64,000 nucleotides of DNA from Ciona intestinalis (taxonomy: Eukaryota; Chordata; Ascidiacea; Phlebobranchia; Cionidae): NCBI RefSeq assembly GCF_000224145.3, contig NC_020177.2:4014965-4078964 (forward strand), written 5' to 3'. This document shows, one piece after another, positions 46,501 to 58,700 of the stretch (position 1 is the first letter of the stretch; every line of letters starts with the position of its first letter). The notes below the pieces were generated by a model. It was not told the DNA's origin and made no database searches. It saw only the letters and a program-made list of their open reading frames with translations. The translations under genes and the position numbers were made by a program.

Positions 46501-49392
46501 CTTTTTTCTTATTTCTTGTCTCAATGGATAGTAAACAAGGAATATTTACAGGATTTTGTAATATAGCCTCGAGATATTAAAAGAGCGTTGGTGATTGTTA
46601 AAACTTTCAGAAAATATGTTTTTTAGGTGCTAACGGTATCCCATCTTATACTATAAATTGCTAAAACTAAGTTACGTGATTTAAAACAAAATGTGTTCCA
46701 AGAATAAAGTAGCGTGACTCACTCGTCTATAAAGCAAGGGTCGCTGTTTCCAAGATGTGTGTAGAGGCGTCTGTAGTCGTCCAGTGTGTTTAGATTCCAA
46801 AACAGACCTGGAATATTTAAGCGTATGATTACTGGAATGAAATGGTTACCTTATGCCAGTCTTTACCATGTTTGTATTTTAGGTATTGGCGTTCGGTAAA
46901 GCATCGTTTGCAACCAATGTTCGTTTGTTAATACATATATAGTAGAGTGGGGGAAGATGGGACACCTTTTCATTCTATTTTCTCGTCCAATTTGGTGGGA
47001 AGCATATAAAATTTAAAGAATTATGAAACCTTATCCCTACGACTCCCATATACCGATGTTAAGTATATAAAACACGATCAGGATGTTTGGATATCATAGG
47101 TGCTAAAGGTGTCCCATCTTCCCCCACCCTACTGTAAGTCGCAAAAGATCGAAAACAAAGTGCAAAACTATAACACTAACCTCTTAATAAATTAGCTGTC
47201 GCGTTATAAGCCACAGTGAGCCCCGAGGTTCCAATGCTACGAAGCTTGTCGTAATTTCTGCTAAAAGTTCGCGGCAGATCCACAAAAGTTTCGGCGTTTA
47301 TATGTCGAGGCATTCCCCAACTAAGGTCATTTGAGGTTGGGACGCACCATTGAAACTTGCCAATGTTTGACGTCACTTCGTGCTTGCGTAATCTCTTGAT
47401 GACGTCACTGGTCTCGTTTTGGGGCAGTTTACCTGCGAGGGATATTGAACTGTGGTGTATGATGGATACCGTTAACACATATCATCCTATATTTCTTAAT
47501 TGCGTTTTAAACAATGCTCTCGTCACGTATGACGTCACTAACCTTCTCCTGACGTCACAGAAAGCTCGTCCGCCTCTACCCAATCGTAAACCGGAAACTC
47601 GTAATTTTTATTCTCGTATTCGATTGTTATTTCGTCACAATACCAAATGTCGATCGCCATCGTGGAAAGCTCTGTAAACCAATTGATATAAAAATAATAA
47701 TAAATACTAACTTTTAGCCTCTTCGATTACAGAAGTAAAGATTAAAAATACTTAAAACTAAAAGACACGGTACAGCGACAAAAAAAACGGTTGTTAAAAT
47801 ACGAATACAGTTAAAAACAGATTTATATTTAATTGGAAGAAAAATAAGCGCGGTCGCTACACCAATATATTGTTTTCATTGACAATTAAACCACTGTAGG
47901 CAGTTGGTGGGTTGTATTTTATAAGTGGGCGAGACAGAAACGTTTTGTTGACGTAAAATTTTAAGTAAACTCAAATTACAAATGTTTAGTAAACTCGTGT
48001 GATACCAATGTTTGTTTACAAGACATAACGAAAGGTTTGTTTTAAAGATCAAACAAATAAGTAGGATGGCGTAAGAAGGCCCCGGTTTTTATTCTTTTAA
48101 TTGTATTGTCTATTTTAGTATAGTAAGCGAAGAATATTTACAGATTTACATAACTGTAATCTTACGACTCGAAAATATCCTTAGTATAGCTTGATTAAAT
48201 ACGTGACAGCTTATGTACAAACGGTATTTATCTCCCAGTATTATAAAATAAATTACTTAATCCGACGACGATCGGTGGTCCGAGATCTTCTCCATCATGA
48301 CGCAACACATGTTGTACAGTGGAACCCCGTTTCACCGTTCTTAGATATGAAGCCGCCGTGTCTACTTGTGTCCAATCCGATGTTGTTCCATTGCGACCCG
48401 TGATACGTACATGAACCCCACATAAAGTACCAGCCGTCAGGAAACGATTGGAAGTCTTGGGAAATAAAATATATAGATGAACATGAATAATTTTAACATT
48501 TAGTCTACTTTATATAGTAGAGTGTGGGAATATGGCACACCTTTAGCACATAATACCAAAATATCCTGACAGTGTTTTAAATAATTAACAACGGTCTATG
48601 GAAGTCGTAAGGCTACGGTTTTATATATTTTTTTGAATTTTCTTTGTTTTCTGCCGAATGATGGGACGAGAAAATTGAATGAAACGTTGTCCCATCTTTC
48701 CCCACTCCACTATAATACAAAGAAGGTTAGGAATAAGATAATCTATGTTTTAAAATGGCCTTGTTAATTGTTAAAAAAAAAACGATTATAAAATGAGAGA
48801 TTTTGGTGCTAATGGTATCACACCTTACCAAACGGGTCCTATCATTTTTGTTTAGCTCTGCGATCGCAATAACGAATATTAGGTAAATCAGGAAACGGGA
48901 CTTAATAACAAAACAGACTTTTAAAGACGCTAAGATAAAATGTATAGACAAAGGAATGGCTGAAAAGCGTTGTCGAAGAACTAAATTATCGCATACACTT
49001 GTAACAGGTGGGCAATATTTGGGCCTATTAACTTGCGAGTATAAAAGCGATAAAATAAAGCGAATATCAACAAATGAATCACATTTTACTTGATAAAAAA
49101 AAGATAATTCAAAACACATTTCATGTGTTAGCGGTAGCAGTGTTTGGAATTGCCAAACCCAACGTCCAAACCTATTTATTCCTGGCATGAAACGAACTAT
49201 TTATTGATTCCCGCATTGCGTTAAAAACTGGAGTAAAACGAAAAACCTCGCATGTTTATAAAATTATTTTGCTCCACATGAAAAAATCTTGAAAACATTT
49301 TACTCGAAATTCATTGAACTACCTAAATATGGCAAAAAAAAACTCGCAAAAAGGTTGAAACTTACCTTTATATTCAATACGTATTCCTCCAT
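40586..49392 (-). CDS. animal lipoxygenase (PLAT + iron-dependent catalytic domain)
   Basis: About fourteen exons: 49366-49392, 48257-48455, then near 47530-47675, 47182-47430, 46719-46805, 46285-46440, 45739-45990, 45296-45489, 44958-45042, 44775-44897, 44253-44373, 43432-43567, 41044-41143 and 40586-40768, giving about 690 residues (human 5-LOX has 673). The N-terminal PLAT domain has FLTAGTLCGVHVRITGRNG and FPVYDWV. Catalytic landmarks in order: FGRQVLTGVSPLVVKRC; GGRIFIVDL; the first two iron His in SSHEWHYHFLNTHGVSE; HPVFKLLQPH; NYHYRDDAIKIW; YELQGWAHDV; third His and Asn in QHSAVNFGQ; and the C-terminal iron-ligating Ile in PGRIPISISI. The enzyme adds oxygen to polyunsaturated fatty acids. 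All ligands are present, so it is likely active; position specificity cannot be told. Start ATG gives the short first PLAT strand MEEYVLNIK. It lies 317 bases downstream of the GBF1 stop on the same strand. Confidence 0.93.
41695..41938 (+). repeat. TAGGGTGGGG element, copy 12 (one inside another)
   Basis: Starts TAGTAGGGGGGGGAGAAGAT; after about 100 bases a second start (GTTGGTGGGAGACGAGACACC) appears, then the family interior and the end GTCCCGTCTCCACCCTACTA. Two nested or fused copies. Intron of the lipoxygenase gene. Confidence 0.75.
42335..42533 (-). repeat. TAGGGTGGGG inverted-repeat element, copy 13
   Basis: Starts TAGTACTGTGGAGTATAGGG, contains TTTTCTCGTCCAATTTGATA and ends near ACCGACAGTACAATA. 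A more diverged relative fills about 42050-42298 just left of it (ends CCATCTTGCCCCACTCTATAG). Both lie in an intron of the lipoxygenase gene. Confidence 0.65.
43905..43975 (-). repeat. GTTATAACGACTGTCGTTG repeat family, partial copy
   Basis: GAATGTAACTTCAGTGGTAT then ACACGGTGTTCTGTTTCATA reads as the family in reverse. A plus-strand partial copy (CCCGTGTTATAACTTTTGTT) lies at about 43350-43412. Confidence 0.45.
44531..44722 (+). repeat. TAGGGTGGGG element, copy 14 (degenerate)
   Basis: Start AGTACTGTGGGGGTCAAATA, interior TCCTGATTGTGTTTTGAACA, end TCCCATCTTATACAACACCCC. Intron of the lipoxygenase gene. Confidence 0.6.
45110..45182 (+). repeat. GTTATAACGACTGTCGTTG repeat family, copy
   Basis: ACAGTGTTACACGACTGTCG, CTGCCTCGCTACAGAAG, AATAAATAAGTTACATTC in family order. 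Intron of the lipoxygenase gene. Confidence 0.6.
46465..46660 (-). repeat. TAGGGTGGGG element, copy 15 (degenerate)
   Basis: Interior CTTGTCTCAATGGATAGTAA and end GGTATCCCATCTTATACTAT place it in the family; the left end overlaps the intron next to a lipoxygenase exon. Confidence 0.5.
46936..47134 (-). repeat. TAGGGTGGGG inverted-repeat element, copy 16 (well kept)
   Basis: About 199 bases: TAGTAGAGTGGGGGAAGATG ... CCCATCTTCCCCCACCCTACT, interior TTTTCTCGTCCAATTTGGTG. Ends are almost perfect mirror images. Intron of the lipoxygenase gene. Confidence 0.85.
48511..48713 (+). repeat. TAGGGTGGGG inverted-repeat element, copy 17
   Basis: Ends TAGTAGAGTGTGGGAATATG and CCCATCTTTCCCCACTCCACTA; interior TTAACAACGGTCTATGGAAG. 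A left-end fragment of another copy lies at about 48058-48180. First intron of the lipoxygenase gene. Confidence 0.8.
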
Positions 49393-49709
49393 TGTCGTAT
49401 ACAGGTGATTATAAACAACCACTATTACCTAACAATACTTGTTGTTGGGATGGAATATGATGACTATTACATAACAATCATCATCGTGGGTGGATTGTGA
49501 CGTCACACCGGATGTTTTCCGAAGTCACCGCTACTTTATTCTACGATTGCACGTCACAATAGCTATTTACACATAACAAAGCACGCCACCGTTACAGCTA
49601 GCTGTGAAAACTACACTAGATTCTTATTATAGAATAAAATCGAAGATAAACACGTGCGTATTAGTATCCTATGGACTGTCTTGCAATATATTGCATTGTT
49701 TCGTCATAA
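49393..49709. other. short same-strand spacer, GBF1 stop to lipoxygenase start
   Basis: 317 bases separate the GBF1 stop codon from the lipoxygenase ATG. This has to hold the GBF1 3' UTR and any lipoxygenase promoter or 5' UTR. It has no recognised repeat. It is longer than the near-zero spacers of known Ciona operons, so separate transcription is more likely. Confidence 0.5.
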
Positions 49710-52700
49710 TCACTGGGTTGATGAAGGAATCTGCGTCACAGGCATCTGGACCACTGATGAGTTGGGTAAGGGGTTACCCACAACTGTAGGGTGGGGTAAG
49801 GGGGTGACTATGAAGTTAGGGGTGCTTGGGGTCATCAGCTGTTGAGAGGGTAAAGTTATTAGGTTTCGTTGACCAAATATGGAATTATGGGTACTTACGA
49901 TGTTTTTGGGTTGAGAAGGGGGAATACTCGGGCCCCCTAAGCCAACAGGGGGTGCCAGGGATGGGTAAGTTTTAGGGGGTGAGGTGCCAGGGGCTCCGGT
50001 AGTGTGAGGGTAAACTGGTATTGGGTTTTTAGGCGGTGCATAAGGTGGGGAGATGTTCAGGCTTATTGGGGGGTTAACCTTGGGTTTGGGGGCGGGGATT
50101 ACCCCTGCTGGAAGGTGGCCGGGGTCCAACTTATTAGAGGGGTGAAACTGCTCCAGGTGGGGCTGAGGGGGAATCCCATCTCGTGAGAGCTCAGGGGCCT
50201 TGGGAGCGACAAGTTCTTCTTTTTTAGCTTCTAAATTAAATAAAAATAATTAATGTTAATTCTTGTTTATCCTTAAATAGTAAATCAGGGTTTGTCCATG
50301 AGATTAAGATAGGTGAATTTAAATTAAAAAAATATTGTGAGGTTTATGTCCCTTACTTTAGACACCTCATAGTAACCACTGGGTTGAGGCAATGGCCGTT
50401 AGGTGTCTTGTCCAAGAGCATATATACGCATATTGGTCACTTATTCTCTAAGTTAGAGAGGCGAGCACCTCAACCACTGGATAGAACACGAAAATGTTTC
50501 AAAAACGACTCAAAAATTAAAACATTTTTTTTAGTTACAGAAGGCACACAAAATTAAAAAAAAACTAACTAAAACTTTTCACACAAACAACATTTCAAAG
50601 TTACAGACCAGGTGTTGGAGGTTTAAAAACCTCGTTCCTTAAATTTGGTAGAAAGCAATCAATCCTCTCCCATGTTACGTCCCACAGCGAGGTGTGACCC
50701 GAGTCTTTACTATGGAAGATACCAGCGGTATCCATCACCAGTAGCATGTTCTTCAGTGACTCGGGTATCGCTTCAAACTGGGTAGATTGCAAATTAATTT
50801 AGGTTTATTTATAAAATCTTAAAAAATTAAGCACGCAAGGATGTTGAAACAAGTGTAATGTAAATTAAATTTATTTAATTTAGTTTTATTTATTATAAAG
50901 TTGAAGTTAAATAATAATGGTTTTTAAAGTGTTTATGTCCGCACCAAAGTTTACGAGTTCAAAACTCGATGCTGCTACCATTGTAGAAGCATGTCTCTCT
51001 TTATACAAGACACATATCGGTATTTTCCACAAGGTGTGTAAAACTGAACACTTGTATTACAACGACTGTTGTTGCATCGCAATGTGGGATAAATAAGTTA
51101 CATTAACGCATATATTTATTCACCAGTAAATCTCGCTTCCCAATATGCATGTACTTGTCCATGAAGTCTAATATAGTTAACCACAGCGCTGTGAAAGTTG
51201 GTAGGTTCAGTAGGGGGTTCAAATGTTGAAGAAATACCTGAAAAAAAATAGGAGTCAAAATTTTGAATTGTCAGCCATTATGACATCACAAACCTTTGAC
51301 AATAACGTGGCTCCTCTCATTCTGGTTTCTTCCATTCCATCTGGATCAGCAGGACTTATGTTTTCCAAAAGTTTTGTCAATAAAGGAAACAACACCTACG
51401 AGTAAAACATAGAAATAAAATAAACAACATGATTTGGTGGACAGATTATGTACATTACGTATACAGTGATGCAGTGAAAGTCCTATAATTTTCTTGCTAT
51501 GGGACCTGGGGTTTAACCCCACAGTTGGCTCAATTAGCCAAAAATATTCCCATATATACCAACATTTCCTGATTTAAAAAGTAACAACTTCACCCCATGG
51601 TAGTAATACAACACCCCCACCTTATTAAAGCAGGATTCCCATTCCTTCCCAGTCAATGTTTGCAGATCATGAACCAGCAACGCTCGTTGTAAATATGTTA
51701 GAGCTGATGTTCGAACTTGTCTTCTCGCATCGCAACACAAACTACGAATAAACAAAACAAAATGTTTCATTAAAATCTTAATAAAGAAATAACATATTTT
51801 TATTTATCTCTTCAGTTATGATTAAAAGGTCTAATTTAAATAAAACAACAAATTTAAAAAAAAAGTTAAAAAACAACTGATTATCATATTTATGTTGCTT
51901 TAAGGCTGCAACCATACGTAACTTATTGGTTGATTGTTGCATTTTTACACCATACACAGCAGACAGCACCAGAGTCATTACAGAAAACACATTTTTTCTA
52001 TTGCTTTGTGGGTAAGAACCTACATAGTGACATTTCATGGGTCCTGAGATTTAGGTCAGAATTGGCCCAATAATGACCATAAACAGATTTAGAATTTACA
52101 AGCTCCACCCACCGAGCTATGCCTTGCAACAATGGACACCAACACTTCCCCCATAAACTGCTTGCTTCAGCTGTCACAATAGGTTCGTCTGTAACTTTCC
52201 GTTCCTCTGCCTCCCATGAGCTGTAGATCGACGCTGCCCGTGTGTGGAGGGTATGCATCAGATCAAGGAGCTGTCAAATTTCTTTGTTTGTTATTTAAAA
52301 TTTCTACTCAGAGATTTGATTCCAGCACTTCCCTATTTATATGGTGAGATCCTACACCTTAACAAGCCATAGGACTAGAGATTTAGGCCAGTGGCCCATA
52401 ACCCCGCCACCTAGGTTGGTGCCGCATGAATCTAAACAAATGTTGAAGCCTGTTGCTTCTACAAAGGTAGCCAACAAATGCAAATAGAATAAAACACCAT
52501 TTTATCTAATCATAATAATTTTAGCCTATGCATATATGGCATCAGATAGATAACTTATTTCAAGTTAAACATCACCTGTAGGGACATAGTATGGTAACCT
52601 CCTGGCACATTTTCCACGGCCGCTTCGTCATCTGAGTAATGTCCCGAATATCTGGCATAGACATCATATTAAATAAATTTCTAAAAAAATATATTTCTTT

Positions 52701-55700
52701 TTTATCTAGCAAATTTTTTTGCTTTTTTATTATTAATTAAATATTTCATTTTTATTTTACTGAACGTTTTAGCACCCCTACATAAAACATAAGCACACCC
52801 CCACCTCTCATGTTGATGACCCGCCATCCTCCTCTTTCCATCTCGCTCCTTCCTCTTCTTCAACTTCTTCTTATCTGGATGTTTCATCTCGACCACACTC
52901 GCGTGGTGCGCTCGATTCACTGCAACAATCAACATTGTAATGTCATTACCAAGAATTCAGTGTACTATAATAAAAGCAAAAAATAGGTAAAGTTGAAACT
53001 AAAAAAATCGATTTCCTCTTAGAAACCTAATACTGTATATATGACATTCGACTTTATGTAGGTAAGATCCTGGTCAAGGACCTTGGATTTGGTCAGATTT
53101 GGCTCATTACCCCCAAACTTGACATTATAATAAACATACCCATATAGTTAATCTATACCTTCTAGTTAATACTTTAGGTTTGCCTTTTTACAAATTTATT
53201 CATACGTCATAAGTTTGATTATGACATCACAGCATTTCTATGACATCATAACCCACCTCCATTGATGCTTGCTTCCACAAAGGTCCTGATGCATCGGACA
53301 CAAAGTTCAAAGTTATCTGGAGTAATATGCGCGGCATCCCTTACCAGGAAAGCGAGCGTTTCACAACATTTAACCATTGATCGCATGTCGTGTTGTCGTA
53401 ACTCCTCACCCAACTGGAGGGTGAACTGGTTGCATGGGGTAGGAGGTGGGGGGATCACCTAGGGGTTGAGTGAAAATGTTAAAATAAAAACTTTAATGAA
53501 TAAGAAGTAAACACGGAAATAATATTAAAAATGAAATAATGTTAAAAATGAATAATGAATATAATGTTAAAATGGAAAACTTTTTGATGAATGATATGAA
53601 TAACTACACCACGTACCTGGACAGATGATTTATCATCGCCCCCTCCAAGTTTCTAAACATAGAAACATTATATGAAATTATCCATTAAAAGGGTTGTGTA
53701 AAAAATAATTGCTATGTTTGTGAAATTAGTATGAAATAAAAATTGCCATGTGTTTTGTTTGAAAAATCAGGTGCGTTCTATTCTATATGGTTGAGCATGA
53801 CGTCCTACAGCAAAACACACCAGGGACCTGGGATTGAAGCCCCAGTTTGCCCATTATACCAACACCCAGGGTATAATAGTTGGTGTTTATAAGTTTCCTA
53901 TTTTTAAATTAGCGTCTTATTGGCAAAGGCATATAGTTGACTCAGTAGATGTTGTAAAAACGGTTGAAAAATGTTTTAAATTAGTATTATTGTCTTTATT
54001 CGTTTAATGACCATTTACAAGTTCAAACTTAGAGTTAAATTAAAAATTTGGAAAAATCTGATAAGAAATCTAGGTGTTCTACTGGTTAAAGCTATTTAGA
54101 TATTGTATGATCATGCATTAATTGTTGCGCAATAATTCAAGGGTTAGTTTCTTCAATTACGATATTTCTAAGAATTAGGGAAAACGTAGCACCATGCTTC
54201 AGACTTACCAATACCAAACCATTTTTGCTAACCAACTAAAATGGAATCAAAAATGGTTCAGAAAAATAAACACCAAACAAACTAAATTTGACAATAAATG
54301 AACTTAAATTGGGTATATTAAAAAAAATTGTGTTCCAATTTTTAAAAGTACAGAAGAATAATGGATAAAATTAAATGTATGAAAAAATGGTTGCTAGGTC
54401 TATATATATTTTAACAACATGTTTCTCAATTTATTACAAAACATTGTTTTGAGTTTAAAACAACAGAATGTTAAACATTTAAGCAGCAAAATAACTGGGC
54501 ACACCTACCAGTGTTTCCAGCTAGTTTATACAACAGCAGTGTTGCGAGATAACTTTCCCCACCATGTTAATTAAACACCAATACATTAACATTACACCAA
54601 ACACCATCATAAAGGCACCAAAACTTTGTAAAGCACAGGTGAAGCAGGGATATCTACACACCCGTTTCCATGAAACAAATTTGATTTTAATGTTTATTGA
54701 TTGATGTAGTGTGAAAATTCCACAGTGTGCCTGCATACCCCCCAGGTTTAGCGGCTATGATTAACACTACAGTGTTGCCAGACATTTTTACCTCAGACAT
54801 ATCTTCAGTGTTTCCAGATAGATGGTTTTCATACAACTCGCTATCAGAGGTGTAGCCACGATCGGAGTAAACACTCGTACGGTTGTCAACGGCAACCCCT
54901 TCACCATCTGAATGCGTTCCTGAAAAATTACCAACAAATATTGCAATCATTGGAAAAAATACAATAAAGGTTTTATAAATTGGTCATTTTTGTGTGATAA
55001 CAAAAAAAACACTCCAAGAATTATTTATGCGCTTGCTACATTACTACAACAAAAACGAAAAAAAAAAATATTGTGGGTAAGTTTTTAAAGGGTTTTGGGG
55101 TAAATTTTGCCTGCAAACAAATAGAATATAACCTATAACAAATTTAGAAACCCCTAATAAAACCATAGAAACCCCTAATATTAGACATCCTTACTTCTAT
55201 CTGCGACATCCTCCACCGATCCATAAGCTTGATCCTGAACCTCGGAAGATGGTGTGGAGACTTGTACGATGGCTGGAGGAAGAGCTCCCGCTCCCACAGT
55301 CTTCATCACAGTGAAGATGGTGATCCAATCGGATCTTGCGTGGATGTTAGCTGCGTTGGTGCGTAAGAGCTCATGGAGTCCATACCCGATTTGTCGGCTC
55401 ACCTGAATTTGATATAAAATTAAAACAAACAGAGACTGTTATATAAACCTAATCAATCGGATTGAATTTGTGGATTTGAGTTTGGTAACCATAAAATTCC
55501 TAACAACTCAGAATTTTGCGTTTGTTTATATACAGTATGTTGTATTTTGCATATTTCTATTTTATTTTACCAATTAAACAAGGCCTAAAGATTGGTGCAT
55601 TCGTTTTATTTCAAGCAAACCTGATATTCCAAAAAATTTAACGCTTTACTTTTGAGATGATGGATGGTTTAATCATAAGGAGGATCTGTAGTGATGCGAG

Positions 55701-58700
55701 GACTTCATCAGCAACATCCTCTCTGTGGAGGAGACGGATAGCCATCCTCATCAATCCAACTACTGCTCGCTCGAGGAGGAGGGAGTAATCTGTTGCCATG
55801 ACGATGCTCGTGTAGAGGTGGTCGCGCACCATTTGCCACAACGACATGATCCGATCTCTGATTGGTTGGGAATGATTTAAATTTAAATATGTATGTTTTT
55901 TCTTCCAGTATATTATAAGTGTGAGGAAATCTTTTTGTCTATCTTAAATGACTGACGTTTTGTCTGAAACATGGCAAAAAATCATCAGGATATGCCCCAG
56001 ATTTAGGCGATACCGTTTTAGATAAAAAATATATCTCATAGAGGATTTGATTATGATAATAATATAAGCAACGATGTTACCTGTTTTGTAGAACAACACG
56101 CAGCAGAAGCTCAAGGAAGAAGATTGCTGAATCCTCGGAATAATTTGTTCCCATTGATTCATGTACATGTGGGGGGAGGGAGGATTGCATGAGAGCTTTC
56201 ATCAGTTCCTGGGGGGTTGGTAGTGGTTAAAATCAACACAAAAAGGTGATATAGATTTATTGATGTTATAACGTTTTGATACCTGCAGTGAATCCAATCT
56301 CAAAAACTTGCTTTCAGTGACCAGTGTTTCCAGTTGTAATTCTTTCACACAATCCTAAAAATAATAATTGAGCAACACACCAACCACTATGACATCACCA
56401 ACCCACTATGACATCACAACCACTATGACATCACAAACCTGTGCAATCTTCATAGCTTCTTGATCTTCCGGAGTCGTTTGTTTCTGATTCGAGTTCTCAG
56501 CAGGGCCACCTAGTGTCATAAACTGGTAGAACGAACTGAAGATTGACGAATCTGACCTTTGGGTTGGGTATTGTTAAACAAACAATGTTTGTGAGACTTA
56601 ATAAGGTTTTTGTGTATTAGGGTAATGGGATAATTTTGTCTTTAACCACAACTCTGGCGAATCAACATCTATAAATTATGCGTTGAGTATTATTAAACAA
56701 ACAATGTGAACTAATGTCGTTTCACCATATGGCAAGCGAGACATCTGCGTTTAAAAAAAATGCCAGAAGCTTATTTAACAACAACTGTCATCCTACCTCT
56801 GCATCGGTAGTTCTTCCCTGAGGAGGCAGACTCTTCCTGTTGGATCAACAAAGTCCTCCACCTCCACCATGGCAGCAGGGAGGAGCTTGGATCGATAAAG
56901 AGGAAGAATCACATCCAGAATGTTCCTCCATCCCTCGCGGAGGATGTCACCATGACGATGAGTGAGATGGAACATCGTGCGTGCTGCAAGTTGAGATTTC
57001 GGGTTCGATCCAAACATGACGGTTGTTACATCGGGGGTCTGTGTGGAGGAAATGTTTATATTTCTTTATAGTCTTGGTCTATTTAAGTGGGTTTTAGGCT
57101 ATTCTAAATATTAGTTTGAGGTAAGGTGGTCCATGTTTTCATTCTATGTTCTCGTCTCATCAGTTAATAAACAAAAAATATTTACAGAATTATACATCCG
57201 TTTCCTCACAACTCTAAATGGAAATATGGTGTATTATGGGCTAATGGTACCCATCTTACCTATTCATATATCACTGTGTAACAGCTTTGACTTACCTCCC
57301 CGCTTGAAGTGAGTCCAGTGAACTTACATAGAGACACTATAAGGTTGTCGAACACATTACACATAGAAAAGTGTGCGCTGATCAAAGCACATTTCCTGTG
57401 GGTGGAAGATACAAAAGTGATGTTTATGTAGGAACAACTATTTGAGCAATACTCTGTGCTACTTATAACCATCTTCAAAGTTAAATATATGTGGGAACTC
57501 GTAAGCGAGTACAAGATGTATGTAACAGAACATCTGTGTTGTAACAAGTACATACATGATTGGTAATTACGTGGTAATTCAAAAGCAGGAATAAAACACA
57601 CACGTTATAACAACTGTCATTGCCCTCCACACAATGATAAACAAGTTACATTCCTTTATATATAACGCGATAGAAACAATACAGCCTGCATAGTAACCGC
57701 TTATAATCATTCTCAAAGCTACATACGTGGTAACTTAAAAGTGGAAACAAAACACACAGGTTGTAACGGCTGTCATTTCCCACCCCATAAATAAGTTACA
57801 AACAGAGAACACCACTTACTTGAACCCAATGATTGACTTCTGTATGATGTTTTCCTCCAACGATTTATCAAATACATAAGACAGAGCAGCAACAGTTGGT
57901 CCCCAATTCATTGCAAATAGATCACGGTCATAAATATGATAGGAATCGCTGTCTCTGAAATATACTTTGGATGATAAACCAAAAACTTGAACATTATCAT
58001 TCTAATATAAGGAATAGATGTTCACCTTTAAAAATAATAATAAAACAAAATGCAATATTTGAAGCAGTCCGGTACAATGTAAAAAACAACATGCGTTTTA
58101 GTTATAAGAAATGCAAACACAACAGACAGACTTAGGAAATATTTAAATACCAATTAAAAGAGTTTAAACAGTAAAGTTTTATGACAATAAACTTGAAGAT
58201 TATTTTCAAACTATTTTTCTTACCCTGCTGGCAACCATGTTCCTTCTGGGGAATTCCCTCTTCTGAGAAATACATTCCACAACCATCGATCTCGTATTGG
58301 ACCAGTTTGTTCATCAGGAAGAACAATCTCATCGTTTCTACATCATAAACAACATTTTTATTATTAACTGTAATAAATCATGTGAATCTGACCCTGATCT
58401 GATCAACACTGCTCCAACCCAGCGGTCACTAATGGGTTGTAGCACCCAGGGTGTCATAGTAATGTGCAAATTCTGGCCTAACTTCCAGGTCCCATGGTTT
58501 GCCATGTTGTAGAACCATATACATATATACTTAAAACCATGTTGTTTTACCCATCTTCATTAATAAATACAACTGCAATCCTGCATACAAACAAAACTTA
58601 AAAATGTAACACCAACCTTATAGTATTGTAGATATCCTCAAGCATGTGTTGCTCAAAGTCTTGTCCACCATTACAACCCTTAGTGTTGCGTTTGAAGTCC

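Noticed and set aside
48727-49188. 153-codon minus-strand frame in the first lipoxygenase intron
   Set aside because: Low-complexity hydrophobic composition, overlaps a TAGGGTGGGG-family fragment, and has no recognisable motif.
49393-49709. GBF1-lipoxygenase operon
   Set aside because: Known Ciona operons have almost no spacer and trans-spliced downstream genes; 317 bases and unrelated functions do not support it, though it was not excluded.
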